Part shown: positions 7,981 through 15,751 of the stretch, piece after piece | Numbering within the stretch: the stretch's first letter is position 1 | Layout of the letters: every line of letters begins with the position of its first letter | Assembly (NCBI GenBank): GCA_937891765.1 | Contig: CALAGQ010000046.1 | Span: forward strand, 1 to 64,000 | Length of the DNA stretch: 64,000 nt | Direction of reading: 5' to 3' | Origin: an uncultured Nitrospina sp. | GTDB taxonomy: Bacteria; Nitrospinota; Nitrospinia; Nitrospinales; VA-1 | The notes under the pieces: generated by a model | The model's input: the letters and a program-made list of their open reading frames with translations, nothing else | What the model was told of the DNA's origin: nothing | Databases searched by the model: none | Position numbers and translations under genes: made by a program

Positions 7981-8522
7981 TTGACTTGGAAGCCTTCTAC
8001 TTTGTCTAATAGCAGGTGTTTGACAGTAGACAGTTTTTGCGCTTCTCTGAGGGCATCTTTTCCCTCATCTTTAAGCCGATTGAGACGCAAATCGAGACGC
8101 ACCAGATTGGTGAATAGAGGTAGAAATTTCGCTAAAAGCAAAGCTCCTTCATCGGTGATTTCATTATCCGTGAGGACCAGGTTCTGCAAGCTCAAAAGAT
8201 TGTCAGAGACTGCAATATATTTAACCCCTTCGTTGCCAAGCCGGTTGTAGAACATATTCAACGAGGTCAAGTTAACCAGCACTTCTGACTGGGCGATATA
8301 TTTCGCTCCCTTGGGACCGCATAAATTCGTCCCCAAAGACAGATTGGTCAAAGGCCGTAAAAACTCCATGCGGGCGATGTCCTTGGCGCCGTATTCCTTC
8401 AAATAAGTGGCAGTAAGATCAAGGGTTTTGCCATCTTTGCTCAAATTCATCCGAACCATCGATTCGGTTTCACCCATGGCTCTTTCCTGGCCCATGGAGG
8501 TCTTATTGCCGCTGTAATCCAT
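7974..8522 (-). CDS. Leucine-rich-repeat protein (ribonuclease-inhibitor type), short
   Basis: A 182-residue LRR protein. The ATG at 8522 is preferred because GGAGAAAGAG precedes it; the longer frame runs into unrelated upstream sequence. From about residue 30 there are five or six repeats of the pattern LxxLxxLxLxxNxIxDEGAxxLA, as in ALVLTDNEITDEGALLLAKF. There is no signal peptide, so it is probably cytoplasmic and binds other proteins. It resembles the two larger LRR proteins at 19.6-21.7 kb and is likely a paralogue. Confidence 0.8.
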   Translation of the reverse strand: MDYSGNKTSMGQERAMGETESMVRMNLSKDGKTLDLTATYLKEYGAKDIARMEFLRPLTNLSLGTNLCGPKGAKYIAQSEVLVNLTSLNMFYNRLGNEGVKYIAVSDNLLSLQNLVLTDNEITDEGALLLAKFLPLFTNLVRLDLRLNRLKDEGKDALREAQKLSTVKHLLLDKVEGFQVKG

Positions 8523-8635
8523 AATTCTCTTTCTCCAACAAATGACAACCCAACCCGGATATCCCAGATATGAGTCTATGCCAACCTTTAACGATACCCC
8601 GATTATACACTGGTTTAACTCCCTCAAGCAACTAC

Positions 8636-8786
8636 TCGCCCACTCCCGTGGGAGGGGATAGGCTCCACGCCTTCGGCCGTTGCGTCACCAACCCGAAGAG
8701 GAAACCAAACATTTCGCGCCGAGATCACCCTTTTCCAGCCGAAAAAGCCATTGCCAGCTGGCCCCACGCCAAGTGGCGGCTAGCCT
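8636..8786. repeat. Modular interspersed repeat, copy 2 (upstream of nuoB)
   Basis: Holds a CGCCGAGAT module, AAAAAGCCATTGCCAGCTGG and GGCCCCACGCCAAGTGG. It accounts for most of the 347-base gap between the LRR gene and nuoB; the rest, 8790-8869, must hold the nuoB promoter. Confidence 0.65.
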
Positions 8787-8869
8787 ATTCCTTCCCATGG
8801 AAGTGGGTGGATTTTTTGCTGAAAATAATTTAAGATACGGTATAAACCTCAATTCATGGAGTAGATGGC

Positions 8870-9403
8870 ATGGCTGGACTATACAGAACCGAGACAGAGA
8901 TGAGTCTGGGGAATAACGTGATCGTAACGCAAATGACCCAGGCCATCAACTGGGCACGAAAATATTCTTTCTTTATCTATCCCTTCATCACCGCATGTTG
9001 CGGAATGGAGTTCATGTCTGTAGCCGGTCCGCGCTACGATCTGGATCGGATGGGTGCGGCGTTTCCCCGGTTTTCACCGAGGCAGGCCGACCTGCTCATG
9101 GTCGTCGGTACCATCAGCCATAAACAAGCTCCTATTCTCACCAAAGTCTATAACCAGATGACCGAACCCAAATGGGTGGTCGCGTATGGTGTGTGCACCG
9201 TCTCCGGCGGATTCTACGACAACTACTCCACCGTGATGGGAATTGATACCCTGATCCCGGTCGATGTCTATATTCCCGGATGCCCGCCAAGACCCGAAAT
9301 GGTGATCGATGCGCTGATGAAACTACAGGATAAAGTCCAAGCAGAAACTTTGGAAGACCACGTCAAAGGTCCCGCTCTAGTAACCCCCGCCAGCAGACTC
9401 TAA
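8870..9403 (+). CDS. nuoB: NADH-quinone oxidoreductase subunit B
   Basis: A 177-residue NuoB, the complex I subunit that carries iron-sulfur cluster N2 at the end of the electron path to quinone. The cluster ligands are visible: the adjacent cysteines in ITACCGMEF (about 43-44), the Cys in AYGVCTVSGG (about 107) and the Cys in IPGCPPRP (about 137). GGAG lies 8 bases before the ATG. Unusually it stands alone: no nuoA, C or D lies next to it, and dispersed repeats lie on both sides. It may pair with the NuoF-like protein encoded at 23.7 kb or with a nuo cluster elsewhere. Confidence 0.95.
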   Translation: MAGLYRTETEMSLGNNVIVTQMTQAINWARKYSFFIYPFITACCGMEFMSVAGPRYDLDRMGAAFPRFSPRQADLLMVVGTISHKQAPILTKVYNQMTEPKWVVAYGVCTVSGGFYDNYSTVMGIDTLIPVDVYIPGCPPRPEMVIDALMKLQDKVQAETLEDHVKGPALVTPASRL

Positions 9404-9406
9404 CCG

Positions 9407-9515
9407 ATGCCACTAGGCGTGGAGCCAGCGGCGAGCCGCCGCCGGCAATGAGGCGGTGACGCTAACGCGACCGCCAAAAACATGTCATGCTGAGGCACTC
9501 GAAGCATCTGGCCGT
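9407..9515. repeat. Modular interspersed repeat, copy 3, with a second short repeat
   Basis: CCACTAGGCGTGGAGCCAGCGG just after nuoB, then GCCGCC-rich hairpins. At 9483-9509 a different dispersed repeat follows (TGTCATGCTGAGGCACTCGA...), also present at 29196 and 53135. Confidence 0.65.
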
Positions 9516-9522
9516 TTACTCC

Positions 9523-10791
9523 CTATTCAGGAATACTATCCAACATTCTTAAGGCGCCAGCTTTTTCAATCGGGGTGAGTTTGGGGGAGTCTGCCATTCT
9601 GGCCAGGTCACGGCGTTTCTCTTCAACATAGCGTTTAAAATCTTCCTCATCCGGCACCACCAGTTTCACTTCTCCATCCGCCCCAATAAACCGTTGCTTT
9701 AAAAACCGGAAATAAATTCCTAATCGGGTTGCTGTATCCTTCAACCGCAAATGATAGGTCAAGGTCATCAAAGCCTCGCGTTTACGGTCGATGCGGTAGC
9801 CCAGCCGGGTATTATCGAGTTTGCTGAACTGCACCTCCAGAACAGAAAACCCCTCTTTCAATGCCGCAGGAGCCAACTCCAGGGGTGGGGGCGGCAGAGT
9901 TTTCGCCGCCGCGATATCGAGCAATAACGAAAACGCATGCGTCTGCTCGCCCAGATAAGCCGACTCCAGGGGATACATCCGGTTCAGGCGCGACACTTCC
10001 TTTAACACCGGCTCCAGCTTTTCGATTACCGTTGCTACCTTACCCAGCGCATCGTCTTCAAAAGGCATTAAAAACCACTGCACCTCTCGGGGCACAGTCA
10101 TATCTTCTCCGAGAACACTCGATTTTTCTTTTACCTCGCGGGCAAAAAATCGGTTGAGCATATCGGGAAACTCAGGAATAAAAAATGCCGTGACCGTGTC
10201 GGAAAAATAGGGGTAATTCAAAAGTAGAAATTTGGGGTCGGAGCGGATATTCAATCCATACGCTTCCAGCTCATTGGCAATGCCCAAAAACGGCTGGGTC
10301 AAGTGCAGGGACTCATGCAGGTGCGTGGCGTTTCCATACACCCTGCTGTCTACCAATATCGCGGCCGGGAAAATGCGGATGGTGTCGAAAGTGGTGTGGG
10401 CAAACTGACCGGGACGCAACCATTCATCCGCTCCCGATTGAATGATGAATTGTTTTAACGGTGGCGGAGGGAGATCGGGAAAAATAGCAGCCAAACGTTC
10501 CAGCGATTGCCGCATTCGGTTGATCGACTTGTCGAGCAGTTCTTCCGACTTGTGGCACTCCCCGCAACCATAAACTTCGAATCCGGGAATAGTGAAAACC
10601 GTTTCTTCGCTTTCGGGCAAGAGCTTTGCTTTTTTGGAAGGGGCTGCAATGCTTTCTTGCCCTTCCTGAAATTTTTTCGGCAGGTGCAGTCGAATCAACC
10701 GGTCCAACTCACCCAAACCGATTCGCTCCTCGGCCATTAACGGCGATGTTATACAAACAACGATAAGGGCAATGCAGAATACTTTTATCAA
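9523..10791 (-). CDS. Periplasmic protein with CXXCH heme motif and HExxH motif
   Basis: A 422-residue protein with a signal peptide (about 1-20). A single c-type heme motif CGECH lies at 76-80. Further on, HESLH at 159-163 fits the zinc-metallopeptidase HExxH motif, and Glu residues in NELEAYG (174, 176) stand where a gluzincin third ligand would be. The C-terminal half is helical and charged. Its start overlaps the stop of the diheme cytochrome/gamma-subunit gene by 4 bases, so the two are made together. The heme motif is clear; protease activity is only suggested. I know no named family that fits. Confidence 0.75.
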   Translation of the reverse strand: MIKVFCIALIVVCITSPLMAEERIGLGELDRLIRLHLPKKFQEGQESIAAPSKKAKLLPESEETVFTIPGFEVYGCGECHKSEELLDKSINRMRQSLERLAAIFPDLPPPPLKQFIIQSGADEWLRPGQFAHTTFDTIRIFPAAILVDSRVYGNATHLHESLHLTQPFLGIANELEAYGLNIRSDPKFLLLNYPYFSDTVTAFFIPEFPDMLNRFFAREVKEKSSVLGEDMTVPREVQWFLMPFEDDALGKVATVIEKLEPVLKEVSRLNRMYPLESAYLGEQTHAFSLLLDIAAAKTLPPPPLELAPAALKEGFSVLEVQFSKLDNTRLGYRIDRKREALMTLTYHLRLKDTATRLGIYFRFLKQRFIGADGEVKLVVPDEEDFKRYVEEKRRDLARMADSPKLTPIEKAGALRMLDSIPE

Positions 10792-12455
10792 GGTTTCGGT
10801 TTCTTAATATTGAAGCGTTGCCAAACACTGATCACCTTGCGTCCGTTCCTGTCTTCCTTAGCCCCATCCCAGATGGCAAACGCCATCAGGGCCGGGTCGA
10901 TGCGTTCAGCAAAGTCCACATCCCATTTACCGGTTTTCGGCATGTCGCGCAGAAAGACCACGGTCCACACCCCGTCTTTCCATTCGCCGGAGCCTTCTAC
11001 ATTCTGGTTTTCAGGCGGTTGCGGCGTGACCGTGCCGAATCCTTCTGCGTTCAATTCTTCAACAGGGTTATCGCCGGTCGCATTTAACTTGGAAACCGGA
11101 TTCGACATGATGCCGCCATAGATCAGTGCGTCCATATCCACACCACCGCCGGCATATTCCAGGTCGTCCTCGGCTTCGAGCGCTTCTTCCAGCCCGGCTT
11201 TCCAATGCCAGATATTGACTGGCTTGTTGCGATTGCCCATGCCAAAAAATGGTTCATTATGTCCATGAGTGTGAAGCGTCACCGCCCCCAGCGCAAACTG
11301 CACCGCCGCGCCATCGCGAAAGATATCCGAATGCAGCTCAGAAAACGCATCATGAGTCGGGTCGTTCCATTGCAGGCGCACCGCCAGTTGCTCGCCATTA
11401 TTCACCGAAGCAACATTGATGAACTCCACCGCCCCCCGCCTGGCCGATAACGGACGCAACACCAGGCTTGTCGTGGCAATCCCTTCCCAAACCGGGCTCA
11501 ATGGGTCGGTGCTCAGTTCCACGCCAACAGGAAGTGAATAAATATCCGTTTCAAATTCCGCTTTTTTAAATTCTTTCACAAATTTTGAACGAATATAATG
11601 CACCAACGCCCATCGGTCTTTTTCTGGAACATGAAGGTAGGAACCCATAGGCGTTCCATCCAGTCCAGAGGTGATGGTTCTGAAAAGGTCTGTCGGCTTG
11701 TGCCCACTCTTAAAATAATGCGGGTTGGTGATGTCATGCACAAACACAGCATGCTTCCAGGCATCCATGAGCGATTCGGCCAGTTCACCATCGCCTTTCA
11801 AAGACTCGCCATGGCAGCGGAAACATTTCAACTCCTTAAAAAGTTCCTGGCCTCGGGCCACCAGTTCCGGCGAAGACTCAAGAGGTTCGGCAACCTCAAT
11901 TTTTTCACCCTGCGGTTCCTTTTTGAATCGCGGAGAAAAGTTTTTAATGTGATTGATCAGCGCCCAAGTATCTTCGGGACTCAACGCGTCTCCCCATGCG
12001 GGCATGGAGGTGCCGGGAATACCGTTTATGATGGTGCGGTATAAATCTTCATCGCGGGGAAGAGTGCCTGTCGGGGTGGAGCGGAATTTAAAAATTCCTT
12101 CTCTGAAATCTCTTGGCCAGGGATACAAATATTCAACCGCCTGGCCACCGCCATTACCGTCTTCCCCATGACAGAACACACACATATGCATGAATATGTT
12201 GCGGCCACGAGCCAGTAGACTTTTGGCATCCATATCTTTTGGTTTGGATTGTTCTGCCTGATCATGCGATCCCCTGGTGCGGAACAAGCTGTCACCATGA
12301 TCGACATGATCCAGAGGCTCACTCCGGTATTCTCCTCCGGGTATGGAGTGATCCATCGCACCATGATCCATTTTATGTTCCTGCGCCGTCGCCAACGAAG
12401 CACACAAACCCACCAACAGTAAAACAAACCCTGATTGAATAAATTTTTGTTTCAT
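10788..12455 (-). CDS. Diheme cytochrome c fused to type II DMSO-reductase gamma-subunit heme domain
   Basis: A 555-residue exported protein: signal peptide (1-24), a His/Asp/Met-rich linker, cytochrome c domain 1 (CVFCH near 92, distal Met in GTSMPAWG), cytochrome c domain 2 (CFRCH near 212, Met in GTPMGSY), then an EB_dh-type domain (about 305-550) with FFGMGNRNKPVNIWHW and WDGAKEDRNGRKVISVW. In the family of ethylbenzene dehydrogenase and nitrite oxidoreductase gamma subunits, a Met and a Lys in these two motifs bind heme b. It probably passes electrons between a molybdenum enzyme and the cytochrome chain. AGGAGA precedes the ATG. No alpha or beta subunit is in the window. Confidence 0.88.
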   Translation of the reverse strand: MKQKFIQSGFVLLLVGLCASLATAQEHKMDHGAMDHSIPGGEYRSEPLDHVDHGDSLFRTRGSHDQAEQSKPKDMDAKSLLARGRNIFMHMCVFCHGEDGNGGGQAVEYLYPWPRDFREGIFKFRSTPTGTLPRDEDLYRTIINGIPGTSMPAWGDALSPEDTWALINHIKNFSPRFKKEPQGEKIEVAEPLESSPELVARGQELFKELKCFRCHGESLKGDGELAESLMDAWKHAVFVHDITNPHYFKSGHKPTDLFRTITSGLDGTPMGSYLHVPEKDRWALVHYIRSKFVKEFKKAEFETDIYSLPVGVELSTDPLSPVWEGIATTSLVLRPLSARRGAVEFINVASVNNGEQLAVRLQWNDPTHDAFSELHSDIFRDGAAVQFALGAVTLHTHGHNEPFFGMGNRNKPVNIWHWKAGLEEALEAEDDLEYAGGGVDMDALIYGGIMSNPVSKLNATGDNPVEELNAEGFGTVTPQPPENQNVEGSGEWKDGVWTVVFLRDMPKTGKWDVDFAERIDPALMAFAIWDGAKEDRNGRKVISVWQRFNIKKPKP

Positions 12456-12471
12456 ATAATTATTCTCCTAA

Positions 12472-12614
12472 CCGGCGAACCACCGGTGGCTGCTAGCCGC
12501 AGGGGCAATTGGGCAATAGCGTTTCAAGCCGATATAACTCTTTGCTAGCCAGAGAAAGCGACGGCGCACTGGCCCCACGCCGAGTGGTTGCTAGTTGGCC
12601 TCACGCCCAGTGAC
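12472..12614. repeat. Modular interspersed repeat, copy 4
   Basis: Complete copy: CACCGGTGGCTGCTAGCCGC, GCCGATATAACTCTTTGCTAGCCAGA and GCACTGGCCCCACGCCGAGTGG, then a partial GGCCTCACGCCCAGTGAC. The last part lies inside the 3' end of the DUF1566 gene and codes for its final residues (TGREAN). Confidence 0.7.
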
Positions 12615-13079
12615 CATTTTGACACCTTGTTCCAGGTCTGCCAGATCTTTCAGGTTAAAATAGTTTTCTTTATGGCCCAGACCAAAATACCAGGCATGGT
12701 CCAGTCCGCGCTCGTCCCCGGTCCAGATATAATAACTGCCACCGCCTGCAAACTCAGGAGGAAGCCCGAGGGTTTCCTCATCCTTGCTTTTTATCTTTCC
12801 CGAAGATATCCATAGACTGTTCAATTCTTTCCGGGTGGGCAGACGCCAGTTATCGTTGCCCGCGAACTTTCCCAAATTTTTTCTGGAGATATATTCCAAC
12901 GCCTCATACCAGTTGAGTCCTTTTTTCAACTCATGAAAGGAATCGCCTTTCTGCCAAACCAGGCCGGTATTGGAATCCGTTACGGTGCCATTCTGGTTGT
13001 CGGCAAAACCCGCAACCGGAACGACGTTGAGAAAAAAAACAAGGAGGATTACTGAAACAAAATTTAAAATAGCTGGCAT
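12591..13079 (-). CDS. Exported DUF1566 (Lcl C-terminal) domain protein
   Basis: About 162 residues from the ATG at 13079; the longer frame has no better site. An N-terminal hydrophobic segment (NFVSVILLVFFLNVV) is a signal peptide. The rest is a DUF1566 domain: DNQNGTVTDSNTGLVWQK, LNWYEALEYIS, DNWRLPTRKELNSL and a YIWTGDE strand, which match the family's typical order. These domains occur in exported proteins of unknown, perhaps carbohydrate- or protein-binding, role. The last six residues are read from a dispersed repeat. Confidence 0.82.
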   Translation of the reverse strand: MPAILNFVSVILLVFFLNVVPVAGFADNQNGTVTDSNTGLVWQKGDSFHELKKGLNWYEALEYISRKNLGKFAGNDNWRLPTRKELNSLWISSGKIKSKDEETLGLPPEFAGGGSYYIWTGDERGLDHAWYFGLGHKENYFNLKDLADLEQGVKMVTGREAN

Positions 13080-13189
13080 GTACTCATCCCTTTTTGCAAT
13101 TGAGCAATTACCCATAGATTATACCGGAGAAAAAAAACGGAAAGAACCCCTAACCGTTAATTTATCGGGAGCAAAATGTTTTCAACGAG

Positions 13190-13255
13190 TTCCACTCGAC
13201 GCCAGCGTGACGCTGGACCCAGTGAGCAACCACTCCGCGTGGGGCCAGTGGTTGC
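13190..13255. repeat. Modular interspersed repeat, copy 5 (hairpin module)
   Basis: Holds the perfect palindrome CCAGCGTGACGCTGG (13202-13216), then GACCCAGTGAGCAACCACT and CGCGTGGGGCCAGTGGTT. Lies in the 257-base gap between the divergent DUF1566 gene and the small membrane ORF. Confidence 0.65.
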
Positions 13256-13336
13256 AGAATATTTCCGACTTGGGTATTGTGATTGCCGCAGCTTGGGGTA
13301 AAATCAGAAATTCATTTAAAATCTGCGGGGTAATCT

Positions 13337-13495
13337 TTGGACACAACACAGCTTATTGACAGCATCAAAACCTTTATCACTGCCCTGCCGCCCTTGCTAC
13401 AGTTGTTGCTCGGCATCTTCGCGACCATAGGGTTTCTCCGGCTGTTCATGTTCGCGGTCGACTTCATCGAGGACCGAAGAGAAGGCGAAAGTTAA
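13337..13495 (+). CDS. Small membrane protein, 52 residues
   Basis: A TTG-start ORF with GCGGGG 6-9 bases upstream. It codes for 52 residues: a short polar N-terminus (MDTTQLIDSIKTF), a proline-kinked hydrophobic helix (TALPPLLQLLLGIFATIGFLRLFMF in pieces, about residues 15-40) and an acidic/basic tail (DFIEDRREGES). The hydrophobic pattern and site suggest a real single- or two-pass membrane peptide. I do not recognise it. It ends one base before a dispersed repeat. Confidence 0.45.
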   Translation: MDTTQLIDSIKTFITALPPLLQLLLGIFATIGFLRLFMFAVDFIEDRREGES

Positions 13496-13496
13496 G

Positions 13497-13563
13497 CCCA
13501 CTAGGCGTCAACGTGACGCTGAACACGCCGTCACCACCTGCCTCCACGGCTATTGGCCGCGGG
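13497..13563. repeat. Modular interspersed repeat, copy 6
   Basis: CCCACTAGGCGTCAACGTGACGCTGAAC followed by degenerate modules, between the convergent small membrane ORF and the MBL-fold gene. It is more diverged than the other copies. Confidence 0.55.
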
Positions 13564-13573
13564 AGCAGGACCT

Positions 13574-14326
13574 TTACAATTCAAACTGCATGAGGTCCTG
13601 AGCCAGAACCAGTTCGCCATCATAAAGAGCAGATACAGTTTCGCGCATGGTATCCAAATCACAGGGCGGATAAAAATGAGTGAGGCAAAGTGTTTTGCAA
13701 TCGGCTTCTTTCGCCAGCTTGCCCGCCAGAGAAGGGACCAGATGCCCCGCAACCTTATCTTCATCGGGAAAGGCACATTCCAGAATCATGAGATCTGCCT
13801 GCCTGCCCAGTTCGATCATGCCCTGGCAATAATCGGTGTCTCCGGATAATACCACCGACTTTCCTTTCGGACTCTCAAACCGGTAACCCCGGCTCATCTC
13901 GATATGCTGGACTTTTTTGAACGTTACTTGATAAGGACCAAACTTTTTTGATCCTTCATCAATTTCCGTAATGCGGAGTTGGTATTCAGTGGGGATCAAC
14001 CAATGCTCGAACGCAGAAGTGAGCTTGTCGAAAAACTCCTGGAATCCAGGCCCAGCCACAATTTCCAGATCTTTTGTTCTGGCAGAGGGGCGGTAACGGG
14101 CTCCGAATAGAAACGGAATCAAATCGCATATGTGATCCGGGTGGTTGTGAGTGAAAAAAATTCGGTCAATATCGTGGTAGGTGATTCCCAGATGCAGAAG
14201 TTGTTTCAGGGTTCCATAGCCAAAGTCGACCAGGGTATTCGTGCCTTCTTCCTGAATGAGCACACCGGAGGAGTTGCGCTCCAACGACGGTACCGCAGTA
14301 CCTGAACCCAGTATTGTGACATTCAT
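13574..14326 (-). CDS. MBL-fold metallohydrolase, RNase Z-like
   Basis: A 250-residue metallo-beta-lactamase-fold enzyme. Motifs in order: LGSGTAVPS (N-terminal strand), THNHPDH (about 79-85, dinuclear metal site), SGDTDYC (about 161) and LTHFYPP (about 216). The N-terminal LGSGTxxPS strand and the overall length fit the RNase Z/ElaC-like group, but the flexible arm of true tRNase Z is not evident, so the substrate may be a small molecule. GGAG upstream of the ATG lies in a dispersed repeat. It is probably cytoplasmic. Confidence 0.85.
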   Translation of the reverse strand: MNVTILGSGTAVPSLERNSSGVLIQEEGTNTLVDFGYGTLKQLLHLGITYHDIDRIFFTHNHPDHICDLIPFLFGARYRPSARTKDLEIVAGPGFQEFFDKLTSAFEHWLIPTEYQLRITEIDEGSKKFGPYQVTFKKVQHIEMSRGYRFESPKGKSVVLSGDTDYCQGMIELGRQADLMILECAFPDEDKVAGHLVPSLAGKLAKEADCKTLCLTHFYPPCDLDTMRETVSALYDGELVLAQDLMQFEL

Positions 14327-14330
14327 AAAT

Positions 14331-14544
14331 TCACCACTCCACTAGCCGCAGTTGGGCAAAGGCCCGTTGAGCCGAGATAAATCGTTACTAGCTGTAAGAA
14401 GTCATAGCTAGCTGGACCCAGAGTTACGCTGGCCGAGTGGAGCGGAGTACCTCCGCGGGTAACTTGCAATGTCTTTATTTCGCGGGCAATCGGTTTCTCG
14501 GCCCAACGAGTCATTGCTCATTGGCCCCATGCCGAGTGGGGCGG
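14331..14544. repeat. Modular interspersed repeat, copy 7 (double copy)
   Basis: Two copies back to back: CACTCCACTAGCCGC, GAGCCGAGATAAATC, CTAGCTGGACCCAGAGTTACGC, then TTTCTCGGCCCAACGAGTC and CATTGGCCCCATGCCGAGTGG. The last module overlaps the 3' end of the FIST gene and codes for its final RHGANEQ and stop. Confidence 0.65.
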
Positions 14545-15713
14545 AAGATGCCGAATGAACTGGTGTAGCCGTGTAAAAAAGTAGTCTTCCCCACCGGCCC
14601 AATCTCTCCGTTACAGAAAAATCCTCCCAGAGGAATTTGTCCCAGTTTTCCCAGGAACATATCGGTATCGTGATTGGGTTTGCCGTACAGATATTGACCG
14701 CGCCCGAGACAGGAAAATAACAAAGCGCCTTTGGCGTTTTCGGCGTTGCCCTGATTCAGATAACGGGTCAACATTACATCCAGGTCTTCTGCCGACATCT
14801 TTTTATCGCGCAGATGAAACTGCACCAGTTGTCCGTTTCTCAACAGAGCGCCGATAGCCACGGCTCCGCTCTCCCGGTCAACGCCCATCAAATTACGGAT
14901 GAGAAAATCCCCCTGTTTTGGATTGTCTTTCATCGGGTCCATCTCTATCCCCAGAAACAGAGAGCTTTGGATCAGTTTTTTGTCGGCGTCGGATAAAGTT
15001 TCGTTCAGTTCCTGCAGCACTTCCAGCGGCGGCTTTCCCCCCAGTTCCTGCAACAGGTTGTGCTCGCACTTAGTGATTTGTATGGGTTCACCGATAGGAC
15101 GACATCCTTGCGCCACAATCGTATCGACCTCAATATCACCGCTCAAGGCGATGCCGATCAGTCCGCTATTATAAATTTTGTCACCGAGATACATGGCATT
15201 CCCGCCCTGGGCCTGAGCACCACTGGCGAGTCCTCCAACTTTTTTACTGTTGGGGTAGGCAAAATCGACTCCGGCTAGAAACTCTTCGCCGCGGAATGAA
15301 AAGGGGTCTGCCAGAAAAACAAAATGGGGGTTGTCCTTCGCATTCACCTGCAACCACTCGCGCCAAACAGAAGGCGAAGTATCCTGATCCGGCAGGTTGG
15401 TGGTCTCAAGCTGGATGGGCTGAATTTTCACACCCGGCAGACTGGCACAGGTGATACTGATCGCCGCCTGTTGCTCCGCCTCTTCGCCATTGCCGATGAT
15501 CCCTCCTCCGGAACAACCAAAGAGCAGGCCGGGTTTGAAATAGCGACTGATCAGATCGGGAACCCTGTCGTAGAATTCCTTGAATTGGGGAGAAACAAAC
15601 ACAACGGTCAAATCGGACTGGTCTTCACCAAGTTGCTGCATGGCGGATTCGGCCGCTTCCTGAATCGCGCCATCAATATCGGTTTGCCGGGAAAGAGCGG
15701 AAACCCACTTCAT
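14511..15713 (-). CDS. FIST N and C domain sensor protein
   Basis: A 400-residue protein made of the two FIST domains. FIST_N covers about 30-220 (FGCSGGGIIGNGEE, FLADPFSF, VGGLASGAQAQGG) and FIST_C covers about 225-375 (LFLGIEMDPM, GDFLIRNLMGVD, GALLFSCLGRGQYLYG, GGFFCNGEIGPV). FIST proteins are proposed ligand-sensing proteins, possibly for small molecules such as amino acids; this one has no attached kinase or cyclase domain. AGGAG precedes the ATG. The extreme C-terminus is read from a dispersed repeat. Confidence 0.9.
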   Translation of the reverse strand: MKWVSALSRQTDIDGAIQEAAESAMQQLGEDQSDLTVVFVSPQFKEFYDRVPDLISRYFKPGLLFGCSGGGIIGNGEEAEQQAAISITCASLPGVKIQPIQLETTNLPDQDTSPSVWREWLQVNAKDNPHFVFLADPFSFRGEEFLAGVDFAYPNSKKVGGLASGAQAQGGNAMYLGDKIYNSGLIGIALSGDIEVDTIVAQGCRPIGEPIQITKCEHNLLQELGGKPPLEVLQELNETLSDADKKLIQSSLFLGIEMDPMKDNPKQGDFLIRNLMGVDRESGAVAIGALLRNGQLVQFHLRDKKMSAEDLDVMLTRYLNQGNAENAKGALLFSCLGRGQYLYGKPNHDTDMFLGKLGQIPLGGFFCNGEIGPVGKTTFLHGYTSSFGIFRPTRHGANEQ

Positions 15714-15751
15714 GAGAAACTCCTTGTTTAAATTATTATAGCTATTAGATG

